From: an uncultured Adlercreutzia sp.
Lineage (GTDB): Bacteria; Actinomycetota; Coriobacteriia; Coriobacteriales; Eggerthellaceae
Length of the DNA: 45,742 bases
Reading direction: 5' to 3'
NCBI GenBank assembly: GCA_910585575.1
Contig: CAJUFS010000016.1
Location: 1,664-47,405 of the forward strand
The notes beneath the pieces are model-generated. The model saw only the letters and a list, made by a program, of their open reading frames with translations, was not told the DNA's origin and made no database searches. Made by a program: the position numbers and the translations under genes. Below are positions 1 to 8,347 of the stretch, piece by piece. The stretch's first letter is position 1. Each line of letters opens with the position of its first letter.

Positions 1-749
1 AGGCGCTCGACGAACTCGTCGATGGTGCTGGCGAACTGCACGGCGTCGCGGATGCGCACCCACTCGGGCACGCCTTCCTCGCTGTACTTGTCAAAGCCGG
101 CCAGCGTAGTCTCGGTGACGGACAGGCCCGAGGAGATAACGTAGAAGTCGGTCATGGAAGCCAGCATGCACGGGCCCGAGGCCTGCATCACGAAGTCGTA
201 GCCCTCGTCAGGCTTCACGTGCTTGCATACGTTGAAGTACTGGCCGCTCCAGAACTCGTCGAAGCTCTGGTGGGCGATAACCGGCTTGCCGTCCGGGGTC
301 GCGTCGCCCGTGGCGCAGATGGCGGAGCAGTGCTCCTTGCGGTGCGTCTTCATCTGGGGACGGTTCATGATCTTCGGGGCGTTCACCGGCCACCAGTAGC
401 CGGTCATTTCCATGTAGTCGTTCCAAGCGATAACATCATCGACGGATGCCTCGACGCCCGCGGCGGTTAAGCCGTCGGCCATGCCCTGCAACTCCTGCAG
501 GTAGCGCTCGGGAATAACATCCTTGTGCAAGCGGATGGACTGCTCGGCGAACCAGGAATATTCCTTACCGTAGGTCTCGTAGGTCATATAGGCGAACACG
601 CGCTGGGCATCGGCCCATTGGTCGGCCAGCAGATAGCCTTCCTGGAAACCGCACTCGTAGGGCGAGCCCTTCACCTTGATGTGGTTCCAGCCGTTGATCT
701 TCTGTAGCTGGGCATGATCGACCATCTTTTGCTGCGTTTCGGTGAGCAT
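1..749 (-). CDS. C45-type autoproteolytic acyltransferase/hydrolase, N-terminal part
   Basis: This gene runs off the left edge; 249 codons are visible, reading from an ATG at 749. An AAAGGAG ribosome site lies 7 bases upstream (757-763), which fixes the start. The protein begins MLTETQQKMVDHAQ, has a GSPYECGFQEGYLLADQW segment, then HCSAICATGDATPDGKPVIAH with Cys141. In the C45 (acyl-CoA:6-aminopenicillanate acyltransferase-like) family such a Cys, exposed by self-cleavage, is the nucleophile, and the Gly-Asp-x-Thr-x-Asp-Gly-x-Pro stretch after it is typical. Family members cleave or form amide bonds; the substrate here is unknown. No signal peptide is visible, so it is probably cytoplasmic. 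It is divergent from the LuxR gene at 1101, which may control it (inference). The C-terminal half is not visible. Confidence 0.75.
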   Translation of the reverse strand, partial: MLTETQQKMVDHAQLQKINGWNHIKVKGSPYECGFQEGYLLADQWADAQRVFAYMTYETYGKEYSWFAEQSIRLHKDVIPERYLQELQGMADGLTAAGVEASVDDVIAWNDYMEMTGYWWPVNAPKIMNRPQMKTHRKEHCSAICATGDATPDGKPVIAHQSFDEFWSGQYFNVCKHVKPDEGYDFVMQASGPCMLASMTDFYVISSGLSVTETTLAGFDKYSEEGVPEWVRIRDAVQFASTIDEFVER

Positions 750-904
750 ATGATGGCTCCTTTCCTTTCTTTTCAACCAGCGCGCCGCCACTGATTTAGG
801 ACGAATAGGATGGGAAGACGAAGCGGCAACTTCACCGAAGATTACAGCGCGTCAACGGCAAAACACGAGGTAGCAGGCTTGTTCTTCCTGGCTCGGATTG
901 TGAA

Positions 905-939
905 CACCTGAGGGGTTGAGGCATCAACTCTTTCAGGTG
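905..939. promoter_or_regulatory. Nested dyad in the C45/LuxR intergenic region
   Basis: CACCTGA at 905-911 pairs with TCAGGTG at 933-939, and inside it GTTGA at 915-919 pairs with TCAAC at 924-928. The dyad lies in the 351-bp divergent region (750-1100) between the C45 gene and the membrane LuxR gene. It could be an operator for the LuxR protein or a hairpin in the LuxR leader. No convincing -35/-10 pair was recognised elsewhere in this gap. Confidence 0.4.
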
Positions 940-1100
940 ATTAGGGGTTTTCGTTTCTCCTCCGTTACGGATCGGCGATCTGAAGGTCATCGCGGAACTC
1001 AACCTTTATGCTGAGAGTCACCAACCTGCGAAGCGAAGCCCATTCGGCCGCGTTCGCCCTACGGCAGCATCAACAATCTCTTGGTAGAAAGGCGGTCCCC

Positions 1101-2675
1101 ATGAGCAACTCGCGCAGCCTTCGGGAGCTCTTCCCCTGCGTGCTCGGGCTCGCCTTCGGACGCCTCAGCTTCACGTTGGGAAGCTTCGGCAGCTACCAAA
1201 GCCTCCATGAGGGCTTCGGCAACCTCGAGGCCGTGGGGGTCTTTGCCCTCCTCATTGCCATCGCTGTCATTTTCTTCTTCATATATAAAGCCCGACTCAC
1301 CGACGCCCAAGCTTTGCTGGGCGCCCGCATTGGCATTATCAGCGCGGCGCTGGTCATTGCCACGGGCGTGGTTATCCAAGGCAGCGAGGCGCTGCGCGGC
1401 AGCTTCACGTTTTTCCTCAGTCTGCTGCTCTCGGTTCTTGCCGCCGGCGTTCTGTTTTATTGGCTCCGCTTGGCTAAGGGCGCTCGCAGTTCGGTGGCCG
1501 TCGCCTATGTCTTCAGCGCCCTGGGGCTCAGCGAGCTTATCCTTTTCGTGCTGAATATGCTCCCCTCTTCGGCGGCTGCCATGCTCACCATAGTACTCAC
1601 ACTCGGACAGTTGCCGTGTCTGGCGGCAAGCCGCCAGAGCCCTCCGCTTCGCGATTTGGTCTTCGCCAAGGGAACCATCGGGTTCTACGATTTCGCCCCC
1701 CGCTTTACCATGAGCCCCCTCTTTCTTGCCTGCAGCGCCATAGCCGTGGGCCTGCTCTCTCTGGCTGTCGGCGCCTTGCGCGGCTTCCCCGACGGCTTTC
1801 CCATTACCTTGAGCCTGGCACCCCTGGCTGTTCAAACGATCACGCTCGTCAGCCTCAGCATCCTCATCGTCGCCTTGGCCTCTCGGGGTAACCGCGATAT
1901 CATCAGCTGGGGTCTTTGGGCCTTGGTAGAGCTTGCCGCCGTACTCGCCCTCGTGCTGTACGCTCTTTTCCCTGAGCATCTGCTTGTCGGAGGCGCACTC
2001 ACCGCCGTAGCCAACGCTCTGCTGGGGGCTATCGTTTGCTATGTCGCCATATCGTTCGAAACCATCGGCAAGCGCGATCCCTACTATTACGCCCTCGCTG
2101 CCTGGCTCACATGGACCGCAGGCAAAGTCGTCGGACGCGTGGCCCTGCTCCTTGCAGCGCAACCGAGTCCCTTGGTTATCTTCACGGTGCTCAGCGCGTG
2201 TCTCATGGTGTCGGCCCTAGCCATCTTCATGGGATACCAGAAGGGGGCCCTCCAGCAAACCGTGGTATTTCCCGCTCCTGCACCCTTCTCAACGAAGGTT
2301 GCGGCTCCGAAGCTGGCAGTCACCGCACCCCTTGGGTCAACCGATGCGGCAAGCCGAACCGCCCAGACCCCGTCACCGAGCGCAGTTGTTGTGGGGGGCG
2401 AAGCTTTTCCCGCAACGCCCGCGCCCGCAACGGCGCCCGATGCGGCAACGGCTTGGGAAGAGGGACTTGCCACCCTGAGCGAAACGTACATGCTGTCCGA
2501 TCGCGAGCAGCAAGTGCTCGAGTTGTACGCCGGCGGCTATACGCAGAAGCGCGTGGCCCAAGAGTTGGGAACCTCACTGGACACCGTGCACACCCATGTC
2601 ATGCATATCTATGCGAAAACGGGGCTCCATTCCCGTCAGGATATCATCGACTACCTGCGCGGACACGAGGCTTAA
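1101..2675 (+). CDS. LuxR-family regulator with multi-span membrane N-terminus
   Basis: This 524-residue protein starts at ATG 1101 ([10 protein letters not shown]), 8 bases after an AAAGG ribosome site. An in-frame upstream Met at 1008 has no ribosome site. Residues 1 to about 400 form ten to twelve hydrophobic segments resembling a transporter-like membrane domain. A Pro/Ala-rich linker follows. The last ~65 residues are a LuxR helix-turn-helix: [15 protein letters not shown], then [20 protein letters not shown]. Eggerthellaceae carry many such membrane-anchored LuxR proteins, often beside exported oxidoreductases, and they are thought to sense small molecules at the membrane. It is divergent from the C45 hydrolase gene, its likely target. 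The ligand is unknown. Confidence 0.85.
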   Translation: MSNSRSLRELFPCVLGLAFGRLSFTLGSFGSYQSLHEGFGNLEAVGVFALLIAIAVIFFFIYKARLTDAQALLGARIGIISAALVIATGVVIQGSEALRGSFTFFLSLLLSVLAAGVLFYWLRLAKGARSSVAVAYVFSALGLSELILFVLNMLPSSAAAMLTIVLTLGQLPCLAASRQSPPLRDLVFAKGTIGFYDFAPRFTMSPLFLACSAIAVGLLSLAVGALRGFPDGFPITLSLAPLAVQTITLVSLSILIVALASRGNRDIISWGLWALVELAAVLALVLYALFPEHLLVGGALTAVANALLGAIVCYVAISFETIGKRDPYYYALAAWLTWTAGKVVGRVALLLAAQPSPLVIFTVLSACLMVSALAIFMGYQKGALQQTVVFPAPAPFSTKVAAPKLAVTAPLGSTDAASRTAQTPSPSAVVVGGEAFPATPAPATAPDAATAWEEGLATLSETYMLSDREQQVLELYAGGYTQKRVAQELGTSLDTVHTHVMHIYAKTGLHSRQDIIDYLRGHEA

Positions 2676-2922
2676 GCGGACGCAGGAGGGACCCACTCGC
2701 GCTTCTCGACCGCCTTTGGAAGACCATGTCCCCTCGCCCTCCCCTACCGAAGCCCTGCCGAACCCGGAGGACCCCGCACCCTTTGACGGGTCGTTACAGA
2801 ACGGAGTCGGTTTCCCCGCTGCCGGGGCCACTGCTCGGCAGTCATGCCATCATAGGCCCATATCAGCCAGACCGAGCAATGGCGCAGAGGGCGCCTGCCG
2901 GTACGAGAACTGGGAGGATACC

Positions 2923-3087
2923 ATGGACAAGTACATTTGCGACGTGTGCGGTTATATCTACGATCCCGCCGTGGGCGACCCGGACGGCGGCATCGAGCCC
3001 GGCACTGCTTTCGAGGACATCCCCGAGGATTGGGTTTGCCCCGTTTGCGGCGTCGGCAAGGACGACTTCTCGCTGTACGAGGAGTAG
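2923..3087 (+). CDS. Rubredoxin
   Basis: A 54-residue protein of standard rubredoxin length. It has CDVCGY (Cys6, Cys9) and [11 protein letters not shown] (Cys39, Cys42), the four ligands of a single Fe(SCys)4 centre, plus the conserved [23 protein letters not shown] core. It is a small cytoplasmic one-electron carrier; in anaerobes it commonly feeds rubrerythrin, superoxide reductase or other oxygen-defence enzymes, none of which is adjacent here. A GGGAGG ribosome site at 2912-2917 precedes the ATG. The gene follows the LuxR gene after a 247-bp gap in which no promoter was recognised, and it is closed by a strong terminator. Confidence 0.97.
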   Translation: MDKYICDVCGYIYDPAVGDPDGGIEPGTAFEDIPEDWVCPVCGVGKDDFSLYEE

Positions 3088-3111
3088 TTGCTCGCTTCAC
3101 CAAAACGCACA

Positions 3112-3136
3112 AGAGAGCCCCTCGGGGCTCTCTTTT
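3112..3136 (+). terminator. Intrinsic terminator after rubredoxin
   Basis: The left arm 3112-3121 (AGAGAGCCCC) pairs perfectly with 3124-3133 (GGGGCTCTCT) around a very short loop, and the stem runs into TTTT at 3133-3136. It ends the rubredoxin transcript. Confidence 0.9.
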
Positions 3137-3372
3137 CATAAGCAGCCGAATTACACGCCGAATAGGAGTCAGGGCGTCACCAGCCATGAGCTCAGGGAGT
3201 CTCCGCTATCGGCCCTGACTTATAGAAAAGTCACTCCAAAAATCCAAGTATAGAAAACCTAGAAAATATAGTAAGTATCGTAAATCTAAACTGAATGAAT
3301 GAGTCTAGCGAAGTTAAGCTGCTTGGCAACAGGACACCCGCCACAGGATCAAACCAGGTCGTTCTCGACGGC
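3137..3372. other. Intergenic stretch with an A+T-rich core
   Basis: No gene is seen here. Positions about 3219-3300 are clearly richer in A and T than the surroundings, with several TATAG/ATATAG runs. The stretch sits between the rubredoxin terminator and the convergent end of the LuxR gene at 3373. It may be a remnant or a structural spacer; no terminator for the minus-strand LuxR gene was recognised in it. Confidence 0.35.
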
Positions 3373-4845
3373 TCAACCAATCTCTTCCTGCTCGACGCCG
3401 ATCAGGTCGAACAGCTCTTGGCGTGTATGAATGCCTAACTTGCGATAGATGTGACGTACATGGGCCTTGGCCGTACCGTTGGCGATGAACAGCTCGCGTT
3501 CGATGATGCCCACCGTCTTTCGCTGGGCCAAAAGCAGCAGCACCTCTTCCTCACGCGCCGAGAGCTTGTACTTGCGGGCCACCTCGGCACAGCGATCAGG
3601 CAAGGCCTGCTTCCGAATAGTGGCGGCTGCCCCCACCCCGCCTTCGATGAAGTCGGCGCCCCAGCGGCTCATCAAATCACGTTCGGAGAACAAAAGAAGC
3701 GCCGCCGCGAACACAGCCGCCACCGCCAGCAAAGACACGATTGTTTCCCCCGGCGCCCCCAGCACCTGAGCGCCTTCAGCCCAGGTCGCCAGCATACGCC
3801 CCAGCCACATAGCCACCTGACGCACCGCCCGTTCAAGACCGAAGAGCCAAACAGCTGACACCCCATAGCGATAGCAAATGCTCGACATAACCAGCATGAT
3901 GAGAATCGATTGTCCCGTATAGGCCGCCGACATGCACCAATTCGCCACATTGCCCGGCACATGGCCAAAGGCTGGCACAAGGAAGAGGGCTACTACGATA
4001 AGGGGCAATGCCACCCGATAGATCAAGCTGAAATCGAATCGCTCACCACGCGCCAGCACGAGCGCGAAGACAAGAACGCCCATAAGCAACGTGCCCGGAG
4101 CCGAATGGGGGCCGAAAAAACTGTCGTACATGGCACCTTCCATGAGGCCATAGCCGAGAGCATAGGCGGCCATAAACATCATGGCTTTCCAGGGCACCTT
4201 GAAACGAGCCCAAGCCAACGACGGGCGCTCGTCGGCAGGAAGCTCGCGGAACCCCCGATGGGCGCACACCAGCGACAGCACCGGCAGAAGTGCCGTCATG
4301 ACGAACAGCCAGGGCAGCAGGAACCCACGGTACACATAGAGAACAAGTGCGCCGACCACGATAGAGCCCGAATAATAAAGCGCAACGCGCACAGGGTTCA
4401 GGCATCCGTACAACTCGCTCCAAATCAAGATAACAAGAGCGATGCCTACCCCGCCAAGCACCGAAGCTGCCAGGCCCATAGCGGCTAAAGGAGGAGTCGG
4501 CAGCCAGCAGGTAAGAAACATGAGCGCCGTAGCCCCCACCAGACACGCTCCGGAGAGAATGAAAATCGAGCGCTTGTTGAAGAAGGGGCCGATGCGGCGT
4601 GCCATCATCATACTGAGCAGAGAGGTCGCCACCATCGCCCAGTCGAATACGTCCCTTACGGAAAACTCCACCGAGGGAAAGGGAGCGAACGAGCCGACGA
4701 AGACAATTTCTATCCAGGCCCGATACAGCCCAAGACCGAGAAAAGCCAGCGGAATGAAATGGCCGAAGGAAGAGGCATCAGTCGCAAGACCCTCCTCGGT
4801 ATCGCGAATGGCACTCTGCTGCTCTGCACGAGCTTCTTCCGACAT
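3373..4845 (-). CDS. LuxR-family regulator with multi-span membrane N-terminus
   Basis: This 490-residue protein starts at 4845 (MSEEARAEQQ) behind a GGGGAGGTGGAG ribosome site. About twelve hydrophobic segments fill residues 25 to 395. The C-terminal ~65 residues are a LuxR helix-turn-helix: YKLSAREEEVLLLLAQRK, then NGTAKAHVRHIYRKLGIHTRQELFDLIG. It is divergent from the Tat-exported flavoprotein at 5153 across a 307-bp gap that contains a perfect dyad (4889-4909). Local regulation of that flavoprotein is likely, by analogy with the same layout at 18.7-22.4 kb. The inducer is unknown but may be the flavoprotein's substrate. Confidence 0.88.
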   Translation of the reverse strand: MSEEARAEQQSAIRDTEEGLATDASSFGHFIPLAFLGLGLYRAWIEIVFVGSFAPFPSVEFSVRDVFDWAMVATSLLSMMMARRIGPFFNKRSIFILSGACLVGATALMFLTCWLPTPPLAAMGLAASVLGGVGIALVILIWSELYGCLNPVRVALYYSGSIVVGALVLYVYRGFLLPWLFVMTALLPVLSLVCAHRGFRELPADERPSLAWARFKVPWKAMMFMAAYALGYGLMEGAMYDSFFGPHSAPGTLLMGVLVFALVLARGERFDFSLIYRVALPLIVVALFLVPAFGHVPGNVANWCMSAAYTGQSILIMLVMSSICYRYGVSAVWLFGLERAVRQVAMWLGRMLATWAEGAQVLGAPGETIVSLLAVAAVFAAALLLFSERDLMSRWGADFIEGGVGAAATIRKQALPDRCAEVARKYKLSAREEEVLLLLAQRKTVGIIERELFIANGTAKAHVRHIYRKLGIHTRQELFDLIGVEQEEIG

Positions 4846-4888
4846 TGCTCCACCTCCCCACCCTCGTTTCCCGTCGGCGCAACCACAT

Positions 4889-4909
4889 AAGCGCAGAGGG
4901 TCTGCGCTT
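4889..4909. promoter_or_regulatory. Perfect dyad between LuxR and flavoprotein genes
   Basis: AAGCGCAGA at 4889-4897 and TCTGCGCTT at 4901-4909 are perfect 9-bp inverted arms around GGG. The dyad lies 43 bp upstream of the LuxR start codon and about 244 bp upstream of the flavoprotein start, so it could be a LuxR-dimer operator used for autoregulation. The rest of the 307-bp gap (4846-5152) has short A+T-rich tracts around 4980-5060 that may hold the flavoprotein promoter, but no clear -35/-10 pair was identified. Confidence 0.5.
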
Positions 4910-5152
4910 TCTGGGTAAGTGAACTTTGAGGGATTCGCTTAGATTATGTGCGGCGCTCCACCCCTTGGCAAGACTCGAGGAAAAATTAGGGGGTTAAATT
5001 GGGGGGTTACACTATTTAGACCGTCAATCTTGTCATCGGACCATAGCAAAAACACCTCGTCAACAGTAGGGTGCACCTCAGCTTCCCCAAACAGCGCAAA
5101 GCGGACGATGCAGCTTTTTGGAACGGCTGCACCTATCTAAGGAGGGTATCTA

Positions 5153-6769
5153 ATGACTTCTATTTCCCGACGCGACTTGTTCAAGTTCGGCGGCATGGCA
5201 GCCGTGGGCGCTGCTGGCGTTTCCATGATGGGAGGCTGCGCGCCGCAGGCCCCCAGCGCCAGCAAGAGCCTTTCCGCAACCGGTGCCGGCTCTGATGGCC
5301 TGCCGTCGTTCTTCGTCGCCCCGGAACCCATCACCGACATTGCCGAAACCCAGGACTTCGACGTCGTCGTCATCGGCGCGGGAGCGGCCGGCGTACCGGC
5401 GGCCATCTCGGCCTTTGAGGCCGGCGCCAAAGTGGCCCTGCTGCAGAAGGAAGAGGCAGCTGTGTCTCAGGGCAACACCTGCGATTCCATTATCGTGGAG
5501 GAGACGGCGCCTGGCGGCGTCGAAGCCGTCGTGTCCCTCATCAACGCCGATTGCTGCCACCTGTCCGACCGCGAGCAGGTGCGCCTGTGGGCCTACAATT
5601 CTGGCGAGGCCCTGAAGTGGCTGTGGAACATCGGCGAGCAGGCCGGCGCCCAGATGGTGGACTCCACCGCTAAATGGACGGGCGCCATCCAAAACGTGAA
5701 CGGCTACGATGTTTCCTACTTCGCCTTCGATTTCGGCCCCAAGCCCTACAACACCGGCAGCGGCATGCGCGACATCGCTGACTGGGCCGAGGCTCAGGGC
5801 GTCAACATCTTCTACTCCACGCCGGCCGTCCAGCTTGTGCAGGACGAGTCCGGCGCCGTCACCGGCGTTATTGCCGAGGGCTCGAACGGCTACATTCAGT
5901 TCAACGCCGCCAAGGGCGTTATCGTGGCCACCGGCGACTACGAGAACGACGACGAGATGATGGCCTACTACGAGCCGGGCATGGCCAACATCTACCGCAA
6001 GGAAACCAACAAGACCGGCGACGGCCAGAAGATGATGGTATGGGCCGGCGCCCGTATGGAAGACGCCTGCGGCTCCAAGGTGCAGCACGACTTCGATGCC
6101 GGCCCGGGTTCCATGGCCGACATGCCCTTCCTGGCCGTGAAGAACGACGGCACCCGCTTCTGCAACGAGGCCGCCTGCGAGATGGCCGTCATGGGCAACT
6201 TCCTGCGCAGCGAGGCCGACCAGGGCTGGTACAGCCAAATCTTCGACAGCAACTACATGGCCGACACCGAGGGTTGGCCCGGCGTGGCCCTGCCGCCCGA
6301 GGCCATGGCCAGCTACATGCCCGAGGTGGAGGGCGAGAAGACCGGCGTGTACGAAAGCCTCATTAACACCTATTCCGCCGACACGCTGGAAGAGCTGGGC
6401 GAGAAGCTGGGCCTGACCGACGTGCCTACCTTTGTCGCCACGGTCGAGCGTTACAACGAGTTGGCCGAAAACGGCATCGATGAGGACATGGGCAAGCCCA
6501 CTCAGTTCCTGAAGGCCATCAAGCAGCCGCCCTTCTACGGCATCCACCGTCACATTGGCCTGTCCACCATCGTTCACGGCGTGAATGTGAACAGCGAGAT
6601 GCAGGTGCTCGACAAGGATGGGGCGCCCATCGAGGGTCTGTATGCCATCGGCAACTGCGCCGGCAACTTCTTCGGCAGCCCTGACTACCCCATGACCGTG
6701 CCCGGCCTCTCCCTGGGCCGCTGCCATACGCAGGGCTACGTGGTGGGTCGCGCCGTGGCGAGCAAGTAG
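5153..6769 (+). CDS. Tat-exported FAD-dependent reductase/dehydrogenase (fumarate-reductase flavoprotein type)
   Basis: A 538-residue protein preceded by AAGGAGGGTATCT and ATG 5153. The N-terminus has a twin-arginine motif (SRRDLFKFGG, Arg6-Arg7), a hydrophobic core and a possible lipobox ending at Cys29, so it is exported folded and perhaps lipidated. Residues 71-86 hold the FAD Rossmann motif VVVIGAGAAGVPAA. The C-terminus carries GLYAIGNCAGNFFG and GLSLGRC, typical FAD-contact segments of the FrdA/SdhA/urocanate-reductase superfamily. No haem-binding or FMN-binding domain is fused, so electrons must come from a separate partner. Eggerthellaceae encode dozens of paralogues reducing diverse acceptors; the substrate cannot be read from sequence. 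It is monocistronic and ends at a strong terminator. Confidence 0.9.
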   Translation: MTSISRRDLFKFGGMAAVGAAGVSMMGGCAPQAPSASKSLSATGAGSDGLPSFFVAPEPITDIAETQDFDVVVIGAGAAGVPAAISAFEAGAKVALLQKEEAAVSQGNTCDSIIVEETAPGGVEAVVSLINADCCHLSDREQVRLWAYNSGEALKWLWNIGEQAGAQMVDSTAKWTGAIQNVNGYDVSYFAFDFGPKPYNTGSGMRDIADWAEAQGVNIFYSTPAVQLVQDESGAVTGVIAEGSNGYIQFNAAKGVIVATGDYENDDEMMAYYEPGMANIYRKETNKTGDGQKMMVWAGARMEDACGSKVQHDFDAGPGSMADMPFLAVKNDGTRFCNEAACEMAVMGNFLRSEADQGWYSQIFDSNYMADTEGWPGVALPPEAMASYMPEVEGEKTGVYESLINTYSADTLEELGEKLGLTDVPTFVATVERYNELAENGIDEDMGKPTQFLKAIKQPPFYGIHRHIGLSTIVHGVNVNSEMQVLDKDGAPIEGLYAIGNCAGNFFGSPDYPMTVPGLSLGRCHTQGYVVGRAVASK

Positions 6770-6822
6770 GCACTGCCTATTTCTTCCGCGCCGGCCTCCC
6801 TCCCCGCCAGCGCGGAATTAGC

Positions 6823-6858
6823 AAGAGGCCCCGATGCATTTGCGTCGGGGCCTCTTTT
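6823..6858 (+). terminator. Intrinsic terminator after the flavoprotein gene
   Basis: GAGGCCCCGA (6825-6834) pairs with TCGGGGCCTC (6845-6854) around a 10-base loop and is followed by TTTT. It lies 55 bp past the flavoprotein stop. Confidence 0.92.
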
Positions 6859-6881
6859 CATGCTGAGCGATGCGCTAACAC

Positions 6882-6928
6882 AAAAGAGGGGGCTGGCTTG
6901 GGATGAACCCACACGCCAGCCCCCTCTT
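6882..6928 (-). terminator. Intrinsic terminator for the small NrdD-like gene
   Basis: Arms 6884-6897 and 6915-6928 form a perfect 14-bp stem (AAGAGGGGGCTGGC). Read on the minus strand the stem ends in a run of T, so it terminates the gene at 6949-7254. Confidence 0.85.
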
Positions 6929-6948
6929 GCTTTAAGCCTGTGGTGCGC

Positions 6949-7254
6949 TTAGGCAACCTCGTGCTTGACGCGGTCATGCTCCTCGGCGCGCTTGGCGTCG
7001 TTGAAGCGATCCATGGTGCCCACCAGGTAACCGGTGATGCGGCGGATGCGATCGAACTTCACGGGAGCCAGGCCGTAGTGAATGCCCACGTCCTCGCCAT
7101 CGACATCGAGCGTCAGAGACTCCAGCTTGCCATGGGGATACTTCTCGGCAGCGCGATGCAGGTAAGCCTTGATCTCGTTGTCGGACACGGGCTCGTCGTT
7201 GCCGTTGGCGTAGTTCACATTGATCTTCACGCCGTCGATCATCTTGGTGCTCAT
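6949..7254 (-). CDS. Small protein resembling the C-terminal tail of anaerobic ribonucleotide reductase
   Basis: A 101-residue cytoplasmic protein. Its second half (HYGLAPVKFDRIRRITGYL, then MDRFNDAKRAEEHDRVKH) resembles the extreme C-terminus of class III ribonucleoside-triphosphate reductase NrdD (RITGYL, then R-x-N-x-x-K-x-x-E-x-x-D-R). It lacks the zinc-finger cysteines and the glycyl-radical site and contains no Cys at all, so it cannot be a reductase by itself. Upstream, two tandem NrdR-like boxes (7356-7371, 7388-7403) with 16-bp spacing independently link it to the ribonucleotide-reductase regulon. A GGAGAGACTC ribosome site precedes ATG 7254. A regulatory or accessory role for NrdD is an inference; a degenerate remnant is the alternative, but the intact promoter and terminator argue against that. 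Confidence 0.65.
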   Translation of the reverse strand: MSTKMIDGVKINVNYANGNDEPVSDNEIKAYLHRAAEKYPHGKLESLTLDVDGEDVGIHYGLAPVKFDRIRRITGYLVGTMDRFNDAKRAEEHDRVKHEVA

Positions 7255-7355
7255 GAGTCTCTCCTGTTCTTACGAGGCGAAAGTCGCTGTCATGAAAAAG
7301 GGGCGTCTTACGGGAACCCTTTGCCACTAACACCCTGATATCGCCTAGGGGATAG

Positions 7356-7371
7356 TTACCATATCTAGTTA
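7356..7371. promoter_or_regulatory. Candidate NrdR box 1
   Basis: The 16-mer TTACCATATCTAGTTA matches the NrdR-box consensus (acaCwAtATaTwGtgt) at all six strongly conserved positions. It is the start-proximal box for the minus-strand gene at 7254. NrdR represses ribonucleotide-reductase genes. Confidence 0.6.
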
Positions 7372-7387
7372 GCGATTGCGAATATTA

Positions 7388-7403
7388 CCACAATATGTTG
7401 TCC
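7388..7403. promoter_or_regulatory. Candidate NrdR box 2
   Basis: The 16-mer CCACAATATGTTGTCC matches the NrdR consensus at 12 of 16 positions, including all six conserved ones. It starts 32 bp from box 1, leaving a 16-bp gap, the usual three-turn spacing of paired NrdR boxes. It lies in an A+T-rich island (about 7335-7415). Confidence 0.65.
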
Positions 7404-7552
7404 ATATACCCAACGTTTTCAAGAAGTTACGCGAACCGCGCAAAGAGCCCGTAAGGGGCGGTGAGGCCATGCATCAAACCAGTAGTATTTGGCACTGGGG
7501 CTTGGAATGAATCGCTCATGGTACGATAGCGCCCCAAGGAAAGAGAGGGCCT

Positions 7553-8230
7553 ATGAACCGCGCATCGTACTACCAGCAACTTCCTGCCGAAGGCGGGCTC
7601 GTCAGCGCCTGCCACATGGCCCTTACCAACACGGACCTTGCCGGTAAACACATCCTCGATATCGGCTGCCGCCGCGGTAAGGGTGCCTACAAGCTCAGCG
7701 AACTCGCTGGTCCCCAGGGGTTCGTGCTCGGTATCGACTGGCGGGAAGCTTTCGTGGCCCAAGCCCAGGAGGGTATGGCAGCCGCGCTTGATCGCAGCGG
7801 ACTGAGCGAGAGCAACCTGGCCTTCCGCACCGCCTACCCCGAAAACCTACGCGACGCCGCCATCGAAGACGGCTCCTTCGACGTGGTCTACCTCAACAAC
7901 GGCATCACGCTGCTCTACGATCCCCTCGAAGCACTACGGGAATGCGCTCGAGCGCTGACGTCGGAAGGCCTGCTTATCCTGGAAGTCGTTGTTGCCGAGG
8001 AGCCGCACACCGCAGCAGCCATCGAAGCCGCCCGCGCTGCCGGAAGCAGCATCGGCGCCGCGTGCGCCGAACCCGAGCTCCTTGCATGGCTTGCCGCCGC
8101 CGGCTTTGGCAAGCCCGCCGTGGTCGAGCGCACGCAGGTAGATCCCTCCGTCGACAACCTCGACCCCGCAGCCTACCCCGGCCGCTTCTTCGCCCTTACC
8201 CTCCAAGCAAGGAAGTCCCTTTTCAAATAA
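7553..8230 (+). CDS. Class I SAM-dependent methyltransferase
   Basis: A 225-residue cytoplasmic protein. SAM-binding motif I is LDIGCRRGKGAYKL (residues 35-48), followed by VLGIDW with the acidic ribose-binding residue. Motif post-II (GSFDVVYLNNGITLLYDPLEALRECARAL) and LLILEVV fit the Methyltransf_11/UbiE-like fold. The motif I Gly-Cys-Gly is altered to GCRRG, a mild oddity. The C-terminal third shows no substrate signature. A GAGAGG ribosome site precedes ATG 7553. It is divergent from the NrdD-like small gene with a 298-bp gap; no shared function is evident. The substrate is unknown. Confidence 0.8.
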   Translation: MNRASYYQQLPAEGGLVSACHMALTNTDLAGKHILDIGCRRGKGAYKLSELAGPQGFVLGIDWREAFVAQAQEGMAAALDRSGLSESNLAFRTAYPENLRDAAIEDGSFDVVYLNNGITLLYDPLEALRECARALTSEGLLILEVVVAEEPHTAAAIEAARAAGSSIGAACAEPELLAWLAAAGFGKPAVVERTQVDPSVDNLDPAAYPGRFFALTLQARKSLFK

Positions 8231-8253
8231 AAAGCCCTCGGATAACCGAGGGC
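8229..8253. terminator. Hairpin terminator between convergent genes
   Basis: GCCCTCGG (8234-8241) pairs with CCGAGGGC (8246-8253) around ATAA. On the minus strand the stem is followed by TTTTT, so it mainly serves the gene at 8348-8884. It abuts the methyltransferase stop and may also help end that transcript. Confidence 0.75.
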
Positions 8254-8347
8254 CCGTTACTTGCGCGATTAACTCTTGCGAAGCACACACGCGACCGGCT
8301 CGTGCGCAGCGCTTACGCAACTAGCTCTTGCATGATGCTATCCGCTT

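Noticed and set aside
2036-3253. Plus-strand ORF of 405 codons overlapping LuxR and rubredoxin
   Set aside because: It is in a different frame from both verified genes, has Arg/Pro-rich shadow composition and crosses the rubredoxin terminator.
5106-5127. An extra copy of the 15-kb repeat (TTTTTGGAACG)
   Set aside because: Only the core partly matches and the ATTGGCT part is missing, so a chance similarity is more likely.
5150-6727. Long minus-strand ORF of 525 codons opposite the flavoprotein
   Set aside because: It is the antisense shadow of a clear FAD protein; its His/Gly/Val-rich composition is typical of antisense frames in high-GC genes.
6882-6928. Possible small RNA or riboswitch
   Set aside because: The perfect 14-bp stem with a minus-strand T tract right after a stop codon is fully explained as a terminator.
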